A stretch of DNA of 64,000 nucleotides from HLUCCA09 sp039822045 (GCA_039822045.1 JBCBMY010000001.1:434001-498000); one strand, 5' to 3'. Positions 43,099-52,391 are shown, numbered from the stretch's first letter. Numbers and translations are program-made. The notes: generated from the letters alone by a model not told the origin.

Positions 43099-43887
43099 AT
43101 GTTTGGCATCGACATCCTCGACGCAACGCTTCTGCCCGCCATACTGGTGGCGCTGGCGGCGGGCTTCGTCAGCTTTGCAAGCCCCTGCGTGCTGCCCATC
43201 GTGCCGCCCTACCTTGCCTACATGTCGGGGATATCGATGAAGGAGCTTGCCGGAGAGGTGGCCGTCGGCCCCGACGGGCAGGCCGTGGCCCTGGGCGACG
43301 GCCGAAGGCGTGTCATGGGCGCGGCGATGTTCTTCGTCCTCGGCCTGTCGACGGTGTTTCTGTTTCTGGGCTTCACGGCGTCGGCGTTCGGCGCGTTTTT
43401 CCTGCAAAACCAACAGGCCTTCAACGCGGCCGCAGGCGTTCTGGTCATGGTGTTCGGCGCGCATTTCGTCGGCGTCTACCGCATTGGCTTCCTCGATCGC
43501 GAGGCGCGGCTCGACGCGGGTGACCGCGGTGGCTCGGCCTTCGGCGCCTACGTCCTCGGGCTCGCTTTTGCCTTCGGGTGGACGCCGTGCATCGGCCCGC
43601 AGCTCGGCGCGATCCTGTCGCTCGCCGCGTCTGAGGCCGATATCGGCCGGGGTACGACCCTTTTGGGGGCCTACGCCGCTGGCCTTGGAATTCCGTTCCT
43701 GCTGGTTGCGGCCTTCTTCCCGCGCCTCACGGGTCTGATGGCATGGATGAAGCGGCACATGGAGCAGATCGAGCGCATCATGGGCCTGCTTCTGTGGACC
43801 ATCGGCCTGATGATGCTGACGGGCGGCTTCTCGCAGTTCTCGTTCTGGCTGCTCGAGACTTTCCCCGCTCTCGCAACAATCGGCTGA
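43099..43887 (+). CDS. ccdA: Cytochrome c biogenesis protein CcdA
   Basis: A 262-residue polytopic membrane protein (about six helices) of the DsbD/CcdA family that moves reducing equivalents across the membrane for cytochrome c assembly. The two redox Cys are seen in FASPCVLPIVPPYLAYMSG and FGWTPCIGP. An AAAGGAGG sequence 6 nt before the ATG at 43099 fixes the start. No thioredoxin domain is fused. It follows the rne hairpin and precedes an unrelated lipase-like gene by 42 nt. Confidence 0.95.
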   Translation: MFGIDILDATLLPAILVALAAGFVSFASPCVLPIVPPYLAYMSGISMKELAGEVAVGPDGQAVALGDGRRRVMGAAMFFVLGLSTVFLFLGFTASAFGAFFLQNQQAFNAAAGVLVMVFGAHFVGVYRIGFLDREARLDAGDRGGSAFGAYVLGLAFAFGWTPCIGPQLGAILSLAASEADIGRGTTLLGAYAAGLGIPFLLVAAFFPRLTGLMAWMKRHMEQIERIMGLLLWTIGLMMLTGGFSQFSFWLLETFPALATIG

Positions 43888-43929
43888 TTTAACCAAAGTT
43901 TCGCCCGAATCCGGCGATAGTGCCGCATC

Positions 43930-45219
43930 ATGTCCGAGCCGACCAGTGCGCATGCTCCAACGGGGTCGGCGGGCCGCTCGGTCCGCCACCGGCGGGTGTT
44001 CTACATCCCCGGCTACGACCCCGTGCATGCCCGCCGCTACCGTGAGATCTACCGCCGGGAGGGGGCGGCACAGGCCGACATGTCCGGCTATACGTTAAGC
44101 ATCAAGGCCGCACCGGACGCCGAAAGCTTCGGCTGGGATGTCTCCGCTGAGATCGAGGGGCGTCCGGTCACCGCCCGCATCGAAGTGCTTGGATGGTCCG
44201 ACATCGTCAAGCGTTCGATGGATGGCGGGATCCTCACGACCTATCTCCACCTGGTGCGCACCGCCTGGGTCTATATCGGCACAGGCACCGCATTTCGCCT
44301 GTTTTCCCTGCGAAAGGGGCCTGTGGTGGCGGGGCTCTATCCGGTCGCGTTTCTCTTGGGCCAGCTTCTCCTGGCACTCGCGCTTGCCGGCATCGTCGGC
44401 TGGGCGCTCTCTGCGCTGCTTCACCCGTGGGCGGCGGCCCTCGGCCTCGTCGTTGTTCCACCCGTGCTGATCTGGTTCAAACGGCGCGACAATCGCTTTC
44501 TCGCCTACTACCTGATGCAGGATTACAGCTTCTCTGGGCGCTATCGCGGCGCGCACCCGCCGGAACTCGAAGCCCGCATGGCTACCTTCGGCGCGCGGAT
44601 TGCGGCGGCGCTCACCGAGGGCGACACCGACGAAGTTCTTGTGGTCGGTCATTCCTCGGGCGCCCACGTCGCCGTGTCGGTCCTCGCCGACCTTGTTCGT
44701 GCGGGGCACCTGCCGCCCGGCGGGCCTGCCTTATCACTCTTAACGCTCGGGCAGGTCGTTCCCATGGTGTCGTTCCTGCCCGACGCGTCGCGCCTGCGCG
44801 CCGATCTTGCCGATCTGTCGCGCACAAACGGCCTCAGCTGGATCGATGTCAGCGCGCCCGGAGACGGCGCAGCCTTCGCCCTTTGCGATCCGGTCTCGGT
44901 GTCGGGCATGGCGGGGCCGGGCAAACGCTGGCCGCTGGTCCTCTCGTGCGCCTTCACGCAGACCCTGAAGGCCGAGACATGGGAAAAGCTAAAGCGCCAG
45001 TTCTTCCGACTGCATTTTCAGTATCTCTGCGCCTTCGACGCGCTGAGCGGACGTCCCGACGACTACGATTACTTCCGCATCACGGCTGGCCCCCTGACGT
45101 TGCATGCCCGGCTCGGGCATCGCCGCCCCTCACCGTCTCGGATCGAGCGTGCCGTGGCCCGCTTCGACACGCCGTCCGACACCAACGCATCGTCTCTGCC
45201 GCAGGCCCCGGCGACGTGA
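43930..45219 (+). CDS. Alpha/beta-hydrolase-like membrane protein, 429 aa, function unknown
   Basis: An N-terminal segment (RRVFYIPGYDPVHARRY) resembles an oxyanion-forming strand. Residues about 135-180 contain two hydrophobic helices (PVAFLLGQLLLALALAGIVG and a second after HPWAAALG). A nucleophile elbow VGHSSGAH (Ser near 240) and a C-terminal serine-hydrolase-like layout follow. The substrate is unknown. The stop overlaps a possible GTG start of the P450 gene (GTGA), so the two genes could be coupled. Proteins of this layout are seen in other Rhodobacterales. Confidence 0.75.
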   Translation: MSEPTSAHAPTGSAGRSVRHRRVFYIPGYDPVHARRYREIYRREGAAQADMSGYTLSIKAAPDAESFGWDVSAEIEGRPVTARIEVLGWSDIVKRSMDGGILTTYLHLVRTAWVYIGTGTAFRLFSLRKGPVVAGLYPVAFLLGQLLLALALAGIVGWALSALLHPWAAALGLVVVPPVLIWFKRRDNRFLAYYLMQDYSFSGRYRGAHPPELEARMATFGARIAAALTEGDTDEVLVVGHSSGAHVAVSVLADLVRAGHLPPGGPALSLLTLGQVVPMVSFLPDASRLRADLADLSRTNGLSWIDVSAPGDGAAFALCDPVSVSGMAGPGKRWPLVLSCAFTQTLKAETWEKLKRQFFRLHFQYLCAFDALSGRPDDYDYFRITAGPLTLHARLGHRRPSPSRIERAVARFDTPSDTNASSLPQAPAT

Positions 45220-45248
45220 CCTCACCACGGGCGAAGTCCAACGCCGAC

Positions 45249-46679
45249 ATGGCGTCGGCGCCGAGCGCGAGCGGAACGGGTGATGAGCCCGCGACGGTTG
45301 GGCCGCCCCGGGCGCTGCCGCCAAAGCCCGCCGCACGACCCGACCGTGTGTCGCTCCTTCGCTACCTCAGGCTCTTCCGCCGCGATATCCTGTCGGCGCA
45401 GCCCGCGCGTCTCTACGGCGCCTGGATGGCCGAGTTCCGCACGCCGTTCTTCCGATCGTTCCTCGTCAACCAGCCGGACCTCGTGCGCCTCGTCCTGTCC
45501 GAGCGTCCGCGCGACTTTCCCAAGAGCAACCGTCTGCGGGAAGGGCTCGCCCCGCTTCTGGGGAACAGCGTTTTCGTGACGAGCGGTGCGCAGTGGGAGC
45601 GTCAGCGGCGCATCATCGATCCGGCCTTTGCCGGCGGACGGCTGCGTGAGACGTTTCCCGCGATGGTCGCAGCCGCCGAGGCCGTGGTTGCGCGCCTCGA
45701 TGCATGGGCCGACGGGACGCCGGTTGAAATCGAAGCCGAGGCAAGCTTCGCCGCGGCCGACGTGATCTTTCGCACGCTGTTCTCCATTCCGATTCAGGAC
45801 GCGTTGGCCGCGCGCGTCTATGCCGCCTTCCGCAACTACCAGCGCGCCCAGCCCCTTCTGAACCTCGCCGCATTTCTTCCGCTGCCAGGCTGGATGCCGC
45901 GGTTCCATAGCAGGGCGACCCGCGCTGCGGCTGCGGAGATCAGGCACGTCATCGCCGCGCTCGTCGAGCGGCGCCGGGCCGAGATCGCCCAGGGCACCGC
46001 ATCCGACGATCTGTCGAGCAAAATCATGACAACGCCCGATCCCGTGACCGGCAAGGGCTTTGATCCGGCTGAGATGGCTGACCAAGTGGCGATCTTCTTT
46101 CTGGCGGGTCACGAGACGTCGGCGTCCACCCTGGCCTGGAGCCTCTACCTCATCGCCCGCCACCCCGATGTGCAAGCGCGTATCGCGGTCGAAGCCTCGT
46201 GCCTGCCCGAGCGACCCGTCTTCGCCGATCTGTCACAGCTCTCTTTCACGAGAGACGTGGTCCGTGAAACGCTGCGCCTCTATCCGCCTGTCCCGATGAT
46301 GGTGCGGCAGGCCACAGCGCGGGAGCGGTTCCGCGACCGCGATGTCCCGCGCAGGGCGCAAATTGTGCTGTCGCCCTGGCATCTCCACCGCCACAGCAGG
46401 CTTTGGAGCGATCCCGATGCGTTCCGGCCCGAGCGCTGGAGTGAGGAGACGAACAAGCGCTCAGCACGCGACGCCTACATTCCGTTTTCCGCCGGTCCGC
46501 GTGTCTGTCCGGGCGCCGGATTTGCCATGGCCGAAGCTGTGCTGCTTCTTGCGATGATCGTGCGCGCCTTCCAGCTATCGCCGGGCGCTCCGGCCGACCC
46601 GGTCCCCGTGGCGCACCTCACCGTCCGCGCCCGCGATGGCATCCCGCTCATCCTCCGCCGCCGGGACCAAGTTCCTTGA
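45249..46679 (+). CDS. Cytochrome P450
   Basis: A P450 of about 476 residues. The I-helix AGHETS (oxygen-activating AGxxT), the K-helix ExxR (RETLRLYPP), the PERF-like FRPERW and the heme-ligand loop FSAGPRVCPGAGFAMAEA with its Cys are intact. The last part is CYP4/bacterial CYP-like, but I cannot name the substrate. The start is uncertain: ATG 45249 is listed, and GTG 45216, which overlaps the stop of the preceding gene by 4 nt, would add 11 residues. The stop codon lies within a palindromic element (46663-46721). Confidence 0.9.
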   Translation: MASAPSASGTGDEPATVGPPRALPPKPAARPDRVSLLRYLRLFRRDILSAQPARLYGAWMAEFRTPFFRSFLVNQPDLVRLVLSERPRDFPKSNRLREGLAPLLGNSVFVTSGAQWERQRRIIDPAFAGGRLRETFPAMVAAAEAVVARLDAWADGTPVEIEAEASFAAADVIFRTLFSIPIQDALAARVYAAFRNYQRAQPLLNLAAFLPLPGWMPRFHSRATRAAAAEIRHVIAALVERRRAEIAQGTASDDLSSKIMTTPDPVTGKGFDPAEMADQVAIFFLAGHETSASTLAWSLYLIARHPDVQARIAVEASCLPERPVFADLSQLSFTRDVVRETLRLYPPVPMMVRQATARERFRDRDVPRRAQIVLSPWHLHRHSRLWSDPDAFRPERWSEETNKRSARDAYIPFSAGPRVCPGAGFAMAEAVLLLAMIVRAFQLSPGAPADPVPVAHLTVRARDGIPLILRRRDQVP

Positions 46680-46721
46680 TCCAAGGAACTTGCAAAAGTC
46701 TTGGACCAAGACTTTTGTCCC
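46663..46721 (+). repeat. Three-way-junction palindrome (two 11-bp hairpins inside a short outer stem)
   Basis: CAAGTTCCTTG (46668-46678) pairs with CAAGGAACTTG (46682-46692); directly adjoining, CAAAAGTCTTG (46693-46703) pairs with CAAGACTTTTG (46707-46717); both loops are 3 nt. GGGAC (46663-46667) and GTCCC (46717-46721) close the outside. The P450 stop codon TGA (46677-46679) is inside the first hairpin. It is AT-richer than its surroundings and looks like a REP-type palindrome that may also end transcription. Confidence 0.8.
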
Positions 46722-46754
46722 TCTCACCCACCGCCGTCCTCATTGGGCCGCGCG

Positions 46755-47015
46755 TCAGCACAGGCGGCGCAGCGGGGACCGGTTGCAGAAGATAACGAAC
46801 TGCCCGGCATTCTCGACCACCGAGAAGCCTCTCCGTTCCATCTCGGCCAAAAAGACCGATCGGCCGACATAGCGCTCGACATCGCGCACTTTGCGGCGCA
46901 CGACGCCCCCCTCGGCCGCCGCTCGGGACAGGAAGATCTGGCGCAGCCACATCGCGTCGGCACCGGAAGGCGAGCTGCGTGCGATTGTTGTGTCAGATGG
47001 AAACAATTCGCGCAT
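46755..47015 (-). CDS. Small conserved protein, unknown function, 86 aa
   Basis: An 86-residue frame with a conserved-looking core WLRQIFLSRAAAEGGVV followed by RRKVRDVERYVG and GFSVVENAGQFVIFCN. Small proteins of this type are seen in Rhodobacterales and are sometimes mislabelled with a tryptophan-pathway name; nothing here supports such activity. The start is uncertain: ATG 47015 or internal ATG 46952, neither with a good ribosome-binding site. It is followed by a ribbon-helix-helix gene in the same direction. Confidence 0.65.
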   Translation of the reverse strand: MRELFPSDTTIARSSPSGADAMWLRQIFLSRAAAEGGVVRRKVRDVERYVGRSVFLAEMERRGFSVVENAGQFVIFCNRSPLRRLC

Positions 47016-47084
47016 GGACCGATGTTTGCTGATCCTGGTGAATCAAAGGTTAACGCGAGGAGCGCCCAGGTGCGGCCCTTGGCC

Positions 47085-47339
47085 TCAGGCGCCCGCTCCG
47101 CCCTTCGCGTCTGCACAGAGACCCAAGCGGACTTGATAGTCTCGCAGCACGAACAGCCGAATGGCGCTGGCGAGACCGGCGTCCATCCCACGCGCCCGGT
47201 CGATTTCGGTGGCAAGCGCGTTCACCGACTGTCCCCGCGCCACCGCTATGTCGCGAAAGGCCTCCCAGAACGCGTCCTCCAACGACACCGAGGTGCGATG
47301 CCCGGCCACCGTCAGCGAGCGCTTCGACGGTCGCGTCAT
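47085..47339 (-). CDS. Ribbon-helix-helix domain protein, 84 aa
   Basis: An 84-residue protein with a RHH DNA-binding pattern: KRSLTVAGHRTSVSLEDAFW (beta strand then helix), ARGQSVNALATEID (second helix) and IRLFVLRDYQVRLG. It is close to the RHH_4 type found across Rhodobacterales. The stop of the Hint-domain gene and its start overlap by 4 nt. The target is unknown. Confidence 0.82.
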   Translation of the reverse strand: MTRPSKRSLTVAGHRTSVSLEDAFWEAFRDIAVARGQSVNALATEIDRARGMDAGLASAIRLFVLRDYQVRLGLCADAKGGAGA

Positions 47340-47998
47340 GCAGGCACGGCCCGGGGCCGGAAATCCGGGCCATAGAGCGTCGCGTCATGCCCGATCTCCG
47401 GCAGAACGGCGGCAATTGCAGCGCGCGCGGGGTCGGTCTCGGTCAGGGCGGCCGGGTGCAGCGTCTCGACCAGCACGCCGTCCGCGGCGATGATCGCGTG
47501 GCGCTCTGTCACGAGTTGAACGTAGTCGACGTCGCGCGCCTGACAGATCTCACAGCCTCCTCTCCCAGTCAGAGCGTCGGCCGGCACGAGAACGCCTTCA
47601 GCCGGGCCGCCCTGAGCCTCGATCAGCACGCCGGCGCGCGGTGACAGGCGCAGAGGGCGGCGCGGCGCACCGCCGCCGAGCGCATGTGGCGGCAGGGACA
47701 AGGGCGCCAGGCCAGGGGTCGTGCGCATTTGCCCAAACCGGACCCGACGCATCGACGTCCAGACCAGGGCGATCGGGCCAAGCCCCAGTGCCGTGACCCG
47801 GTCGCCCCGGCGCAGGGTTCCTGCCGGCCGCGGCCCATCGGGCGTCATGATCCGGGCCTCGGCCGCGCACGCCGCTTCCAGCCACCCCGCCGCCTGAGCC
47901 ATGGGCGGCGCCGGCTCGGCAAGGAACTTCGCTTCAAGGGAAAGGGGATCCGTCTGCGCAAATGCAGCTTGGATCACGTCGGGGCTGACGTGTTTCAT
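47336..47998 (-). CDS. Hint-domain (hedgehog/intein-like) protein, 220 aa
   Basis: A 220-residue protein. Residues 40-190 match the Hint_2 domain of Rhodobacterales: CAAEARIMTPDGPRPAGTLRRGDRV, then LSPRAGVLIE and a VQLVTERHAIIAADGVLVET segment with the HxII region. The family Cys-1 of autoprocessing is present (EAACAAEARIMT). There is no clear downstream splice junction, so autocleavage cannot be claimed. The start ATG is at 47998. The gene is followed, with a 4-nt overlap, by the ribbon-helix-helix gene. Confidence 0.82.
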   Translation of the reverse strand: MKHVSPDVIQAAFAQTDPLSLEAKFLAEPAPPMAQAAGWLEAACAAEARIMTPDGPRPAGTLRRGDRVTALGLGPIALVWTSMRRVRFGQMRTTPGLAPLSLPPHALGGGAPRRPLRLSPRAGVLIEAQGGPAEGVLVPADALTGRGGCEICQARDVDYVQLVTERHAIIAADGVLVETLHPAALTETDPARAAIAAVLPEIGHDATLYGPDFRPRAVPA

Positions 47999-48092
47999 CG
48001 GTGCTCGCCTCGGTCGCGGGCGTCTGACGCGCCCTGTAACGAAACACTACCGCGAAACGCATGAACTCCAAAGCCGCAAAATGGCGCGTGCG

Positions 48093-48299
48093 CTACGACC
48101 CAGGCGGCACGTCGCCTGGATCGTCCGTCCCGCGCCGGCCGCCCTCGTGACGCCGTTCGTCGCGCGCGCGCTCCCGGCGCGCGACCTCCTTCTGGGCCTT
48201 CGTCAGCCCATGGAACGCGGCATTGCGGTCGGCCTCGGCCCGCGCATCCGCCCGCGCGCGCGCCTTCCGCGCCTTGTTCAGATTGATAGGAGTCGCCAC
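48093..48299 (-). CDS. DUF4169-like small basic protein, 68 aa
   Basis: The GTG at 48299 follows AGGAGG by 6 nt. The peptide begins ATPINLNKARKARARAD, matching the small 'pvNLnk.RKa..R' family (DUF4169) of Rhodobacterales, and its remainder is a highly charged helix (RNAAFHGLTKAQKEVARRER). The function is unknown. It lies just beyond the 3' end of fumC on the same strand. Confidence 0.78.
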   Translation of the reverse strand: MATPINLNKARKARARADARAEADRNAAFHGLTKAQKEVARRERARDERRHEGGRRGTDDPGDVPPGS

Positions 48300-48310
48300 G
48301 GCCTGCCTCC

Positions 48311-49708
48311 TCACGTGCTCTTGGGGCCAACCATCTGTTCGGGGCGCACCACGCGATCGAAGGTCTCGGTATCGACGAAGCCGAGGTTTACCGCCTCCTC
48401 GCGCAGCGTCGTCTTGTTCTTGTGCGCCGTCTTGGCGACCGTCGTGGCGTTGTCGTACCCGATTTCGGGCGCGAGCGCGGTCACCAGCATCAGGCTCTCA
48501 CGCATCAGCTTGTCGATCCGCGCGTCGTCCGCCCGGAGCCCGGCTACGAGGTTGTCGGTGAAGGCCGAGGCCGCATCGCCCAGAAGCTGCATGGATTGCA
48601 GCACGTTATAGGCCATCATCGGCTTGTAGACATTGAGCTCGAAATGTCCCTGGCTGCCGGCGAAGCCCACCGCTGCGTCATTGCCCATCACATGGGCGCA
48701 GACCTGGGTCAGGGCCTCGCACTGGGTCGGGTTCACCTTGCCCGGCATGATCGACGATCCCGGCTCGTTCTCCGGCAGGATCAGTTCGCCCAGACCGCAG
48801 CGCGGGCCCGAGCCCAGAAACCGGATGTCGTTGGCAATCTTGAAGAGGGAGGCCGCCACCGTCTTCAGCGCACCCGACATCTGCACCATCGCATCATGTG
48901 CGGCCAAGGCCTCGAATTTGTTGGGGGCGGTCACGAAGGGCAGGTCGGCGATGGCCGACATGTTCGCGGCGACCTCTTCGCCCCAGCCCTCGACGGTGTT
49001 GAGGCCGGTGCCCACCGCCGTGCCGCCCTGCGCCAACTCGTGGATATGGCAAAGCGCCCCTTCGACGCGGCCGATCCCCATGGCGACCTGATGCACATAG
49101 CCCGAAAACTCCTGGCCCAGTGTCAGCGGCGTGGCGTCTTGCGTATGGGTGCGCCCGATCTTGATGATGTCCTTGAACGCCTCGGCCTTCTCCTCAAGCG
49201 CCGCATGCAGCTTTTTCAGCCCCGGCAGCGTGACGTCCCGCGCCGTCATCGCGGTGGCGATGTGCATCGCGGTGGGAAACGTATCGTTCGAGCTTTGCCC
49301 CATATTGCAATGGTCGTTGGGGTGGACCGGGCTCTTGCTGCCCATCTGGCCGCCCAGCATCTCAATCGCCCGGTTCGCGATCACCTCATTGGCATTCATG
49401 TTCGACTGTGTGCCGGAGCCGGTCTGCCACACGACCAGGGGAAAGTTGTCGTCGAGCTTGCCGTCAACAACCTCTTGCGCCGCCGCCTGGATCGCTTCGC
49501 CGATCTCCTTAGTAAGCTTGCCTGACGCCGTGTTGGCCATGGCGCAGGCCTTCTTGATGACGCCAAGCGCACGGACGATGGCAACGGGCTGGCGCTCCCA
49601 CCCGATGGGGAAGTTCATGATCGAGCGCTGGGTCTGGGCGCCCCAGTACTTGTCGGCGGGGACCTCGAGGGGGCCGAAGCTGTCGGTTTCAGTTCTGGTG
49701 GCGGTCAT
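48311..49708 (-). CDS. fumC: Fumarate hydratase class II
   Basis: A 465-residue fumarase that hydrates fumarate to malate in the citric acid cycle. It has RTETDSFGPLEVPADKYWGA at the start, GSGTQSNMNANEVIANRA, the SS-loop GSSIMPGKVNPTQCEA and HCNMGQSSNDTFPTAMHIA. The ATG at 49708 matches the family start, and the longer frame to 49813 is rejected. Class II is the oxygen-stable, iron-free type. Confidence 0.97.
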   Translation of the reverse strand: MTATRTETDSFGPLEVPADKYWGAQTQRSIMNFPIGWERQPVAIVRALGVIKKACAMANTASGKLTKEIGEAIQAAAQEVVDGKLDDNFPLVVWQTGSGTQSNMNANEVIANRAIEMLGGQMGSKSPVHPNDHCNMGQSSNDTFPTAMHIATAMTARDVTLPGLKKLHAALEEKAEAFKDIIKIGRTHTQDATPLTLGQEFSGYVHQVAMGIGRVEGALCHIHELAQGGTAVGTGLNTVEGWGEEVAANMSAIADLPFVTAPNKFEALAAHDAMVQMSGALKTVAASLFKIANDIRFLGSGPRCGLGELILPENEPGSSIMPGKVNPTQCEALTQVCAHVMGNDAAVGFAGSQGHFELNVYKPMMAYNVLQSMQLLGDAASAFTDNLVAGLRADDARIDKLMRESLMLVTALAPEIGYDNATTVAKTAHKNKTTLREEAVNLGFVDTETFDRVVRPEQMVGPKST

Positions 49709-49831
49709 TGCGGCGTCCTCCGGCATCCCGTCGTGTCCCGAACGCCTATATGGGGCAGGCTCGAACGGAGCAACCGGGACAACGGCCGCAGCAGGGGCCC
49801 GGCCCCGGCCCATCAGACCTATCGATAGGGA

Positions 49832-50302
49832 CTACTTACGGAAGCTGTCGAGGCTGACGACGCTGGCGTCGCCCTTATGCTCTTCGGGTTCGGCATCCTC
49901 GATCATCGGGGCCTCGTCATCCTCGTCGTCATCGTCTTCGTCCTCGGCCTCGTGGCTCTCGAAGCGCAAGCCGAACTCGACCGATGGATCGACGAAGGTG
50001 CGGATCGCATCGAACGGAATGTCGAGAGGCTCGGGGCTGTCACCGAAATTCAGAGTGATCGAGAAGCCGTTCTGGCGCACGTCGAGGTTGTCGAACCAGT
50101 GCTGGATCACGACGGTCATTTCATCGGGGTAGCGCTCGCGCAGCCAATCGGCCAGAGACACGTCGGGATGCGCGGTGTCGAAGGTGATGAAGAAGTGATG
50201 CTCGCCCGGCAGACCTTGGGCTGCGACATCCGAAAGGACCTGCCGAATAAGGCTCCGCATCGCCGCGTGCATCAGCTTTCCATAGTCGATCCGTCGCGGC
50301 AT
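49832..50302 (-). CDS. sspB: SspB, adaptor for ClpXP degradation of ssrA-tagged proteins
   Basis: A 156-residue alphaproteobacterial SspB. It has IDYGKLMHAAMRSLIRQVL, HHFFITFDTAHPDV, and VIQHWFDNLDVRQNGFSITL, with the tag-binding groove features, followed by an acidic disordered stretch (EDEDDDDEDDE) and a C-terminal tail for ClpX (VVSLDSFRK). It delivers ssrA-tagged proteins to ClpXP; the ssrA gene itself lies about 3 kb away in this window. Confidence 0.94.
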   Translation of the reverse strand: MPRRIDYGKLMHAAMRSLIRQVLSDVAAQGLPGEHHFFITFDTAHPDVSLADWLRERYPDEMTVVIQHWFDNLDVRQNGFSITLNFGDSPEPLDIPFDAIRTFVDPSVEFGLRFESHEAEDEDDDDEDDEAPMIEDAEPEEHKGDASVVSLDSFRK

Positions 50303-50418
50303 ACAGGCCTCCTTTCGGTCACCATAAGCGATTCCGGATCAAATGATAGCCCCGGGGCCGGGCGCCCCGCGGCAGGGCGCAAGGCCGTGAACCTAGCGTG
50401 CCAAGGGCTTGCGGAGGC

Positions 50419-51726
50419 TCAGCCTACGGGCACGTCAAAGGTCAGCCCGAGGGCAAGCCCCCCGAGCGCCATGATCGCCAGGGTCAGCTCCAGCGACATC
50501 TTTAGGCGAAGCAGGAGGATGGCCGCCACAACCGCAAGTGTTGCCGCCCGCAGGTCGAGCGTTGCCGAGTCCGGCGCAACGAGCGACACAGGCCCTGCCT
50601 CGATGCGTCCGACGTGCGCGAAGAAGACATGCGCGGCGAACCAGAGCGAGAGGTTGGCGATGACCCCCACCACGGCGGCCGTGATGCCATTCAAAGCGCC
50701 TTTGAGGCGCGGTTGATGCGTGATCCACTCGATGTATGGCGCGCCGGCGAAGATCCACAGGAAGCACGGCACGAACGTGACCCACAGCGCGAGGGCCGCA
50801 GCCGTCACCGCGCCCGCGGTGCCGCCCGCACCGAACCCGGTGAGCGCGGCCACGAACTCGGTCACAAGGATCAGGGGCCCAGGCGTGGTCTCGGCGAGGC
50901 CAAGCGCATCGATCATCTCGGCAGTCGTCAGCCAGCCGCGCTCCTGAACAACCTCCTGGGTCATATAGGCCAGCACGGCATAGGCACCGCCGAAGGTGAC
51001 AACGGCGAGCTTGGAAAAGAACAGGCCGATGGCAAGCATCAGCTCGGCCCCGACGCTCCAGGCGACAAGGAGGGGGGCCGCCCAGAGCGCCCCATAGCCG
51101 GCCACCACGGCAAGGGTCTGCCCGCCCGTTCTGCCCAGCGCCGGCGCCGATGCCGGTGCGCTCGAGTTGGCCGTCCAGGCTCCCCAAAGCGCGGCCGCCG
51201 CAATGATCGCCGGAAACGGCACCGAGAAGGCGAAGAGGCCCAGAAAGGCAAGGCCCGCGACGACCCAGGCGCCAGTACCCGTCAGCGCGCGCCTGGCGAC
51301 CTTCAGAAGCGCCTGGATCACAATGATCACAACCGCGGCCTTAACCCCCAGAAACAAAGCTTGAACAACGGGTTGTGCGCCAAAGTTCGCATAGATCAGC
51401 GCGAGCGCCAGGATAACCAAAGCCCCAGGCAGCACAAACAGCCCGCCCGCGATCAGGCCGCCGGCCATCCCCCTGAGGCGCCACCCGGCATAGGTGCAAA
51501 GCTGCATGGCCTCTGGCCCCGGCAGCAGCATGCAAAAGGACAGGGCCCCCAGATATTGCTCTTCGGTCAGCCAGCGTCGCTCGTCCACCAACACCCGGTG
51601 CATCAGGGCAATCTGCGCGGCCGGCCCGCCGAACGACAAGATACCGATCCGGGCGAAGACCCGCGTCAATTCGGCGAGCGTCGGGGCGTCTCCTGGAATG
51701 CTATCGCTCTTCGTCACATCGGTCAT
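50419..51726 (-). CDS. chrA: Chromate transporter ChrA
   Basis: A 435-residue polytopic protein with two repeated CHR domains: ILSFGGPAAQIALMHRVLVD with PGPEAMQLCTYAGWRL in the first half, and KLAVVTFGGAYAVLAYMTQ with ETTPGPLILVTEFVA in the second. About ten hydrophobic helices. CHR proteins export chromate from the cytoplasm. Its start overlaps the stop of the rhodanese/ChrB-like gene by 4 nt (ATGA), so the pair is an operon. Confidence 0.95.
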   Translation of the reverse strand: MTDVTKSDSIPGDAPTLAELTRVFARIGILSFGGPAAQIALMHRVLVDERRWLTEEQYLGALSFCMLLPGPEAMQLCTYAGWRLRGMAGGLIAGGLFVLPGALVILALALIYANFGAQPVVQALFLGVKAAVVIIVIQALLKVARRALTGTGAWVVAGLAFLGLFAFSVPFPAIIAAAALWGAWTANSSAPASAPALGRTGGQTLAVVAGYGALWAAPLLVAWSVGAELMLAIGLFFSKLAVVTFGGAYAVLAYMTQEVVQERGWLTTAEMIDALGLAETTPGPLILVTEFVAALTGFGAGGTAGAVTAAALALWVTFVPCFLWIFAGAPYIEWITHQPRLKGALNGITAAVVGVIANLSLWFAAHVFFAHVGRIEAGPVSLVAPDSATLDLRAATLAVVAAILLLRLKMSLELTLAIMALGGLALGLTFDVPVG

Positions 51727-52391
51727 TGCATAGATCCCACGGCGAACGCGTCGAAGATGGGCGCTGCCGCCCGGTCCGCGATCTCCCCGGCACCAAGAGC
51801 GTCCACGAGCCCTCCAAGCATCGTGCCCAAGGGACCCGTCCCGCGCGTGGCCTCCCTCGCAAGCTCCTGTAACGGCGCCATGACAAGTCCGAATTGGTCG
51901 AGGGCGGCTTCGGCATCCGTCAGCAAAGTGGCGTCGAAGCGGTCGGCCACGTCGGCGACTATCGCACCGGGCACCGCCATCAGGGCCCCTCCGGGCGGCA
52001 GCAGGCGGTCGACCAGCCAGCGCAGCACCGCGCTTTGCCGTCCGTCCTCCGCGCTGCACACATAGAGCCCCGTCTCAGACAAGGCCGTCTCGCGCAGAAT
52101 AGGAAGCCCTGCATCACGCCAGGCTACGATCCCGCCTTCAAGCGCAACAGCCGCGCCGCCATCGGCCCTGAGGCGCGCTGCAACGCCATGGCTGAGCTTC
52201 AGGCCCTTGTGGCATATCACAACGGCTTCGGCGCCAGACTGCGCCTGCCGGTGGCCAGACCTTCGGCTCGCGGGGATGCGTCCGCCGATCGCATCTGCAT
52301 CCTCGGGCAGGCAAACATCCACGATGTCCGGGCGATTGGGCCCGAGAAGGAGACGGGTCCAGAGGGTCAGGGGGGAAATTTCGGCGGGCAT
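51723..52391 (-). CDS. Rhodanese/ChrB-type chromate resistance protein
   Basis: A 222-residue protein. The ATG at 52391 is supported by GAGG 8 nt upstream. Residues 15-100 look like a rhodanese domain with the active loop ICHKGLKLSHG (Cys near 60) and a GGIVAWRDAGLP end; residues 105-215 are a ChrB-like helical domain (LYVCSAEDGRQSAVLRWLVD ... MAPLQELAREATRG). Such fusions accompany ChrA and are thought to act in chromate resistance, though the reaction is not known. It is coupled to chrA by a 4-nt overlap. Confidence 0.86.
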   Translation of the reverse strand: MPAEISPLTLWTRLLLGPNRPDIVDVCLPEDADAIGGRIPASRRSGHRQAQSGAEAVVICHKGLKLSHGVAARLRADGGAAVALEGGIVAWRDAGLPILRETALSETGLYVCSAEDGRQSAVLRWLVDRLLPPGGALMAVPGAIVADVADRFDATLLTDAEAALDQFGLVMAPLQELAREATRGTGPLGTMLGGLVDALGAGEIADRAAAPIFDAFAVGSMQ

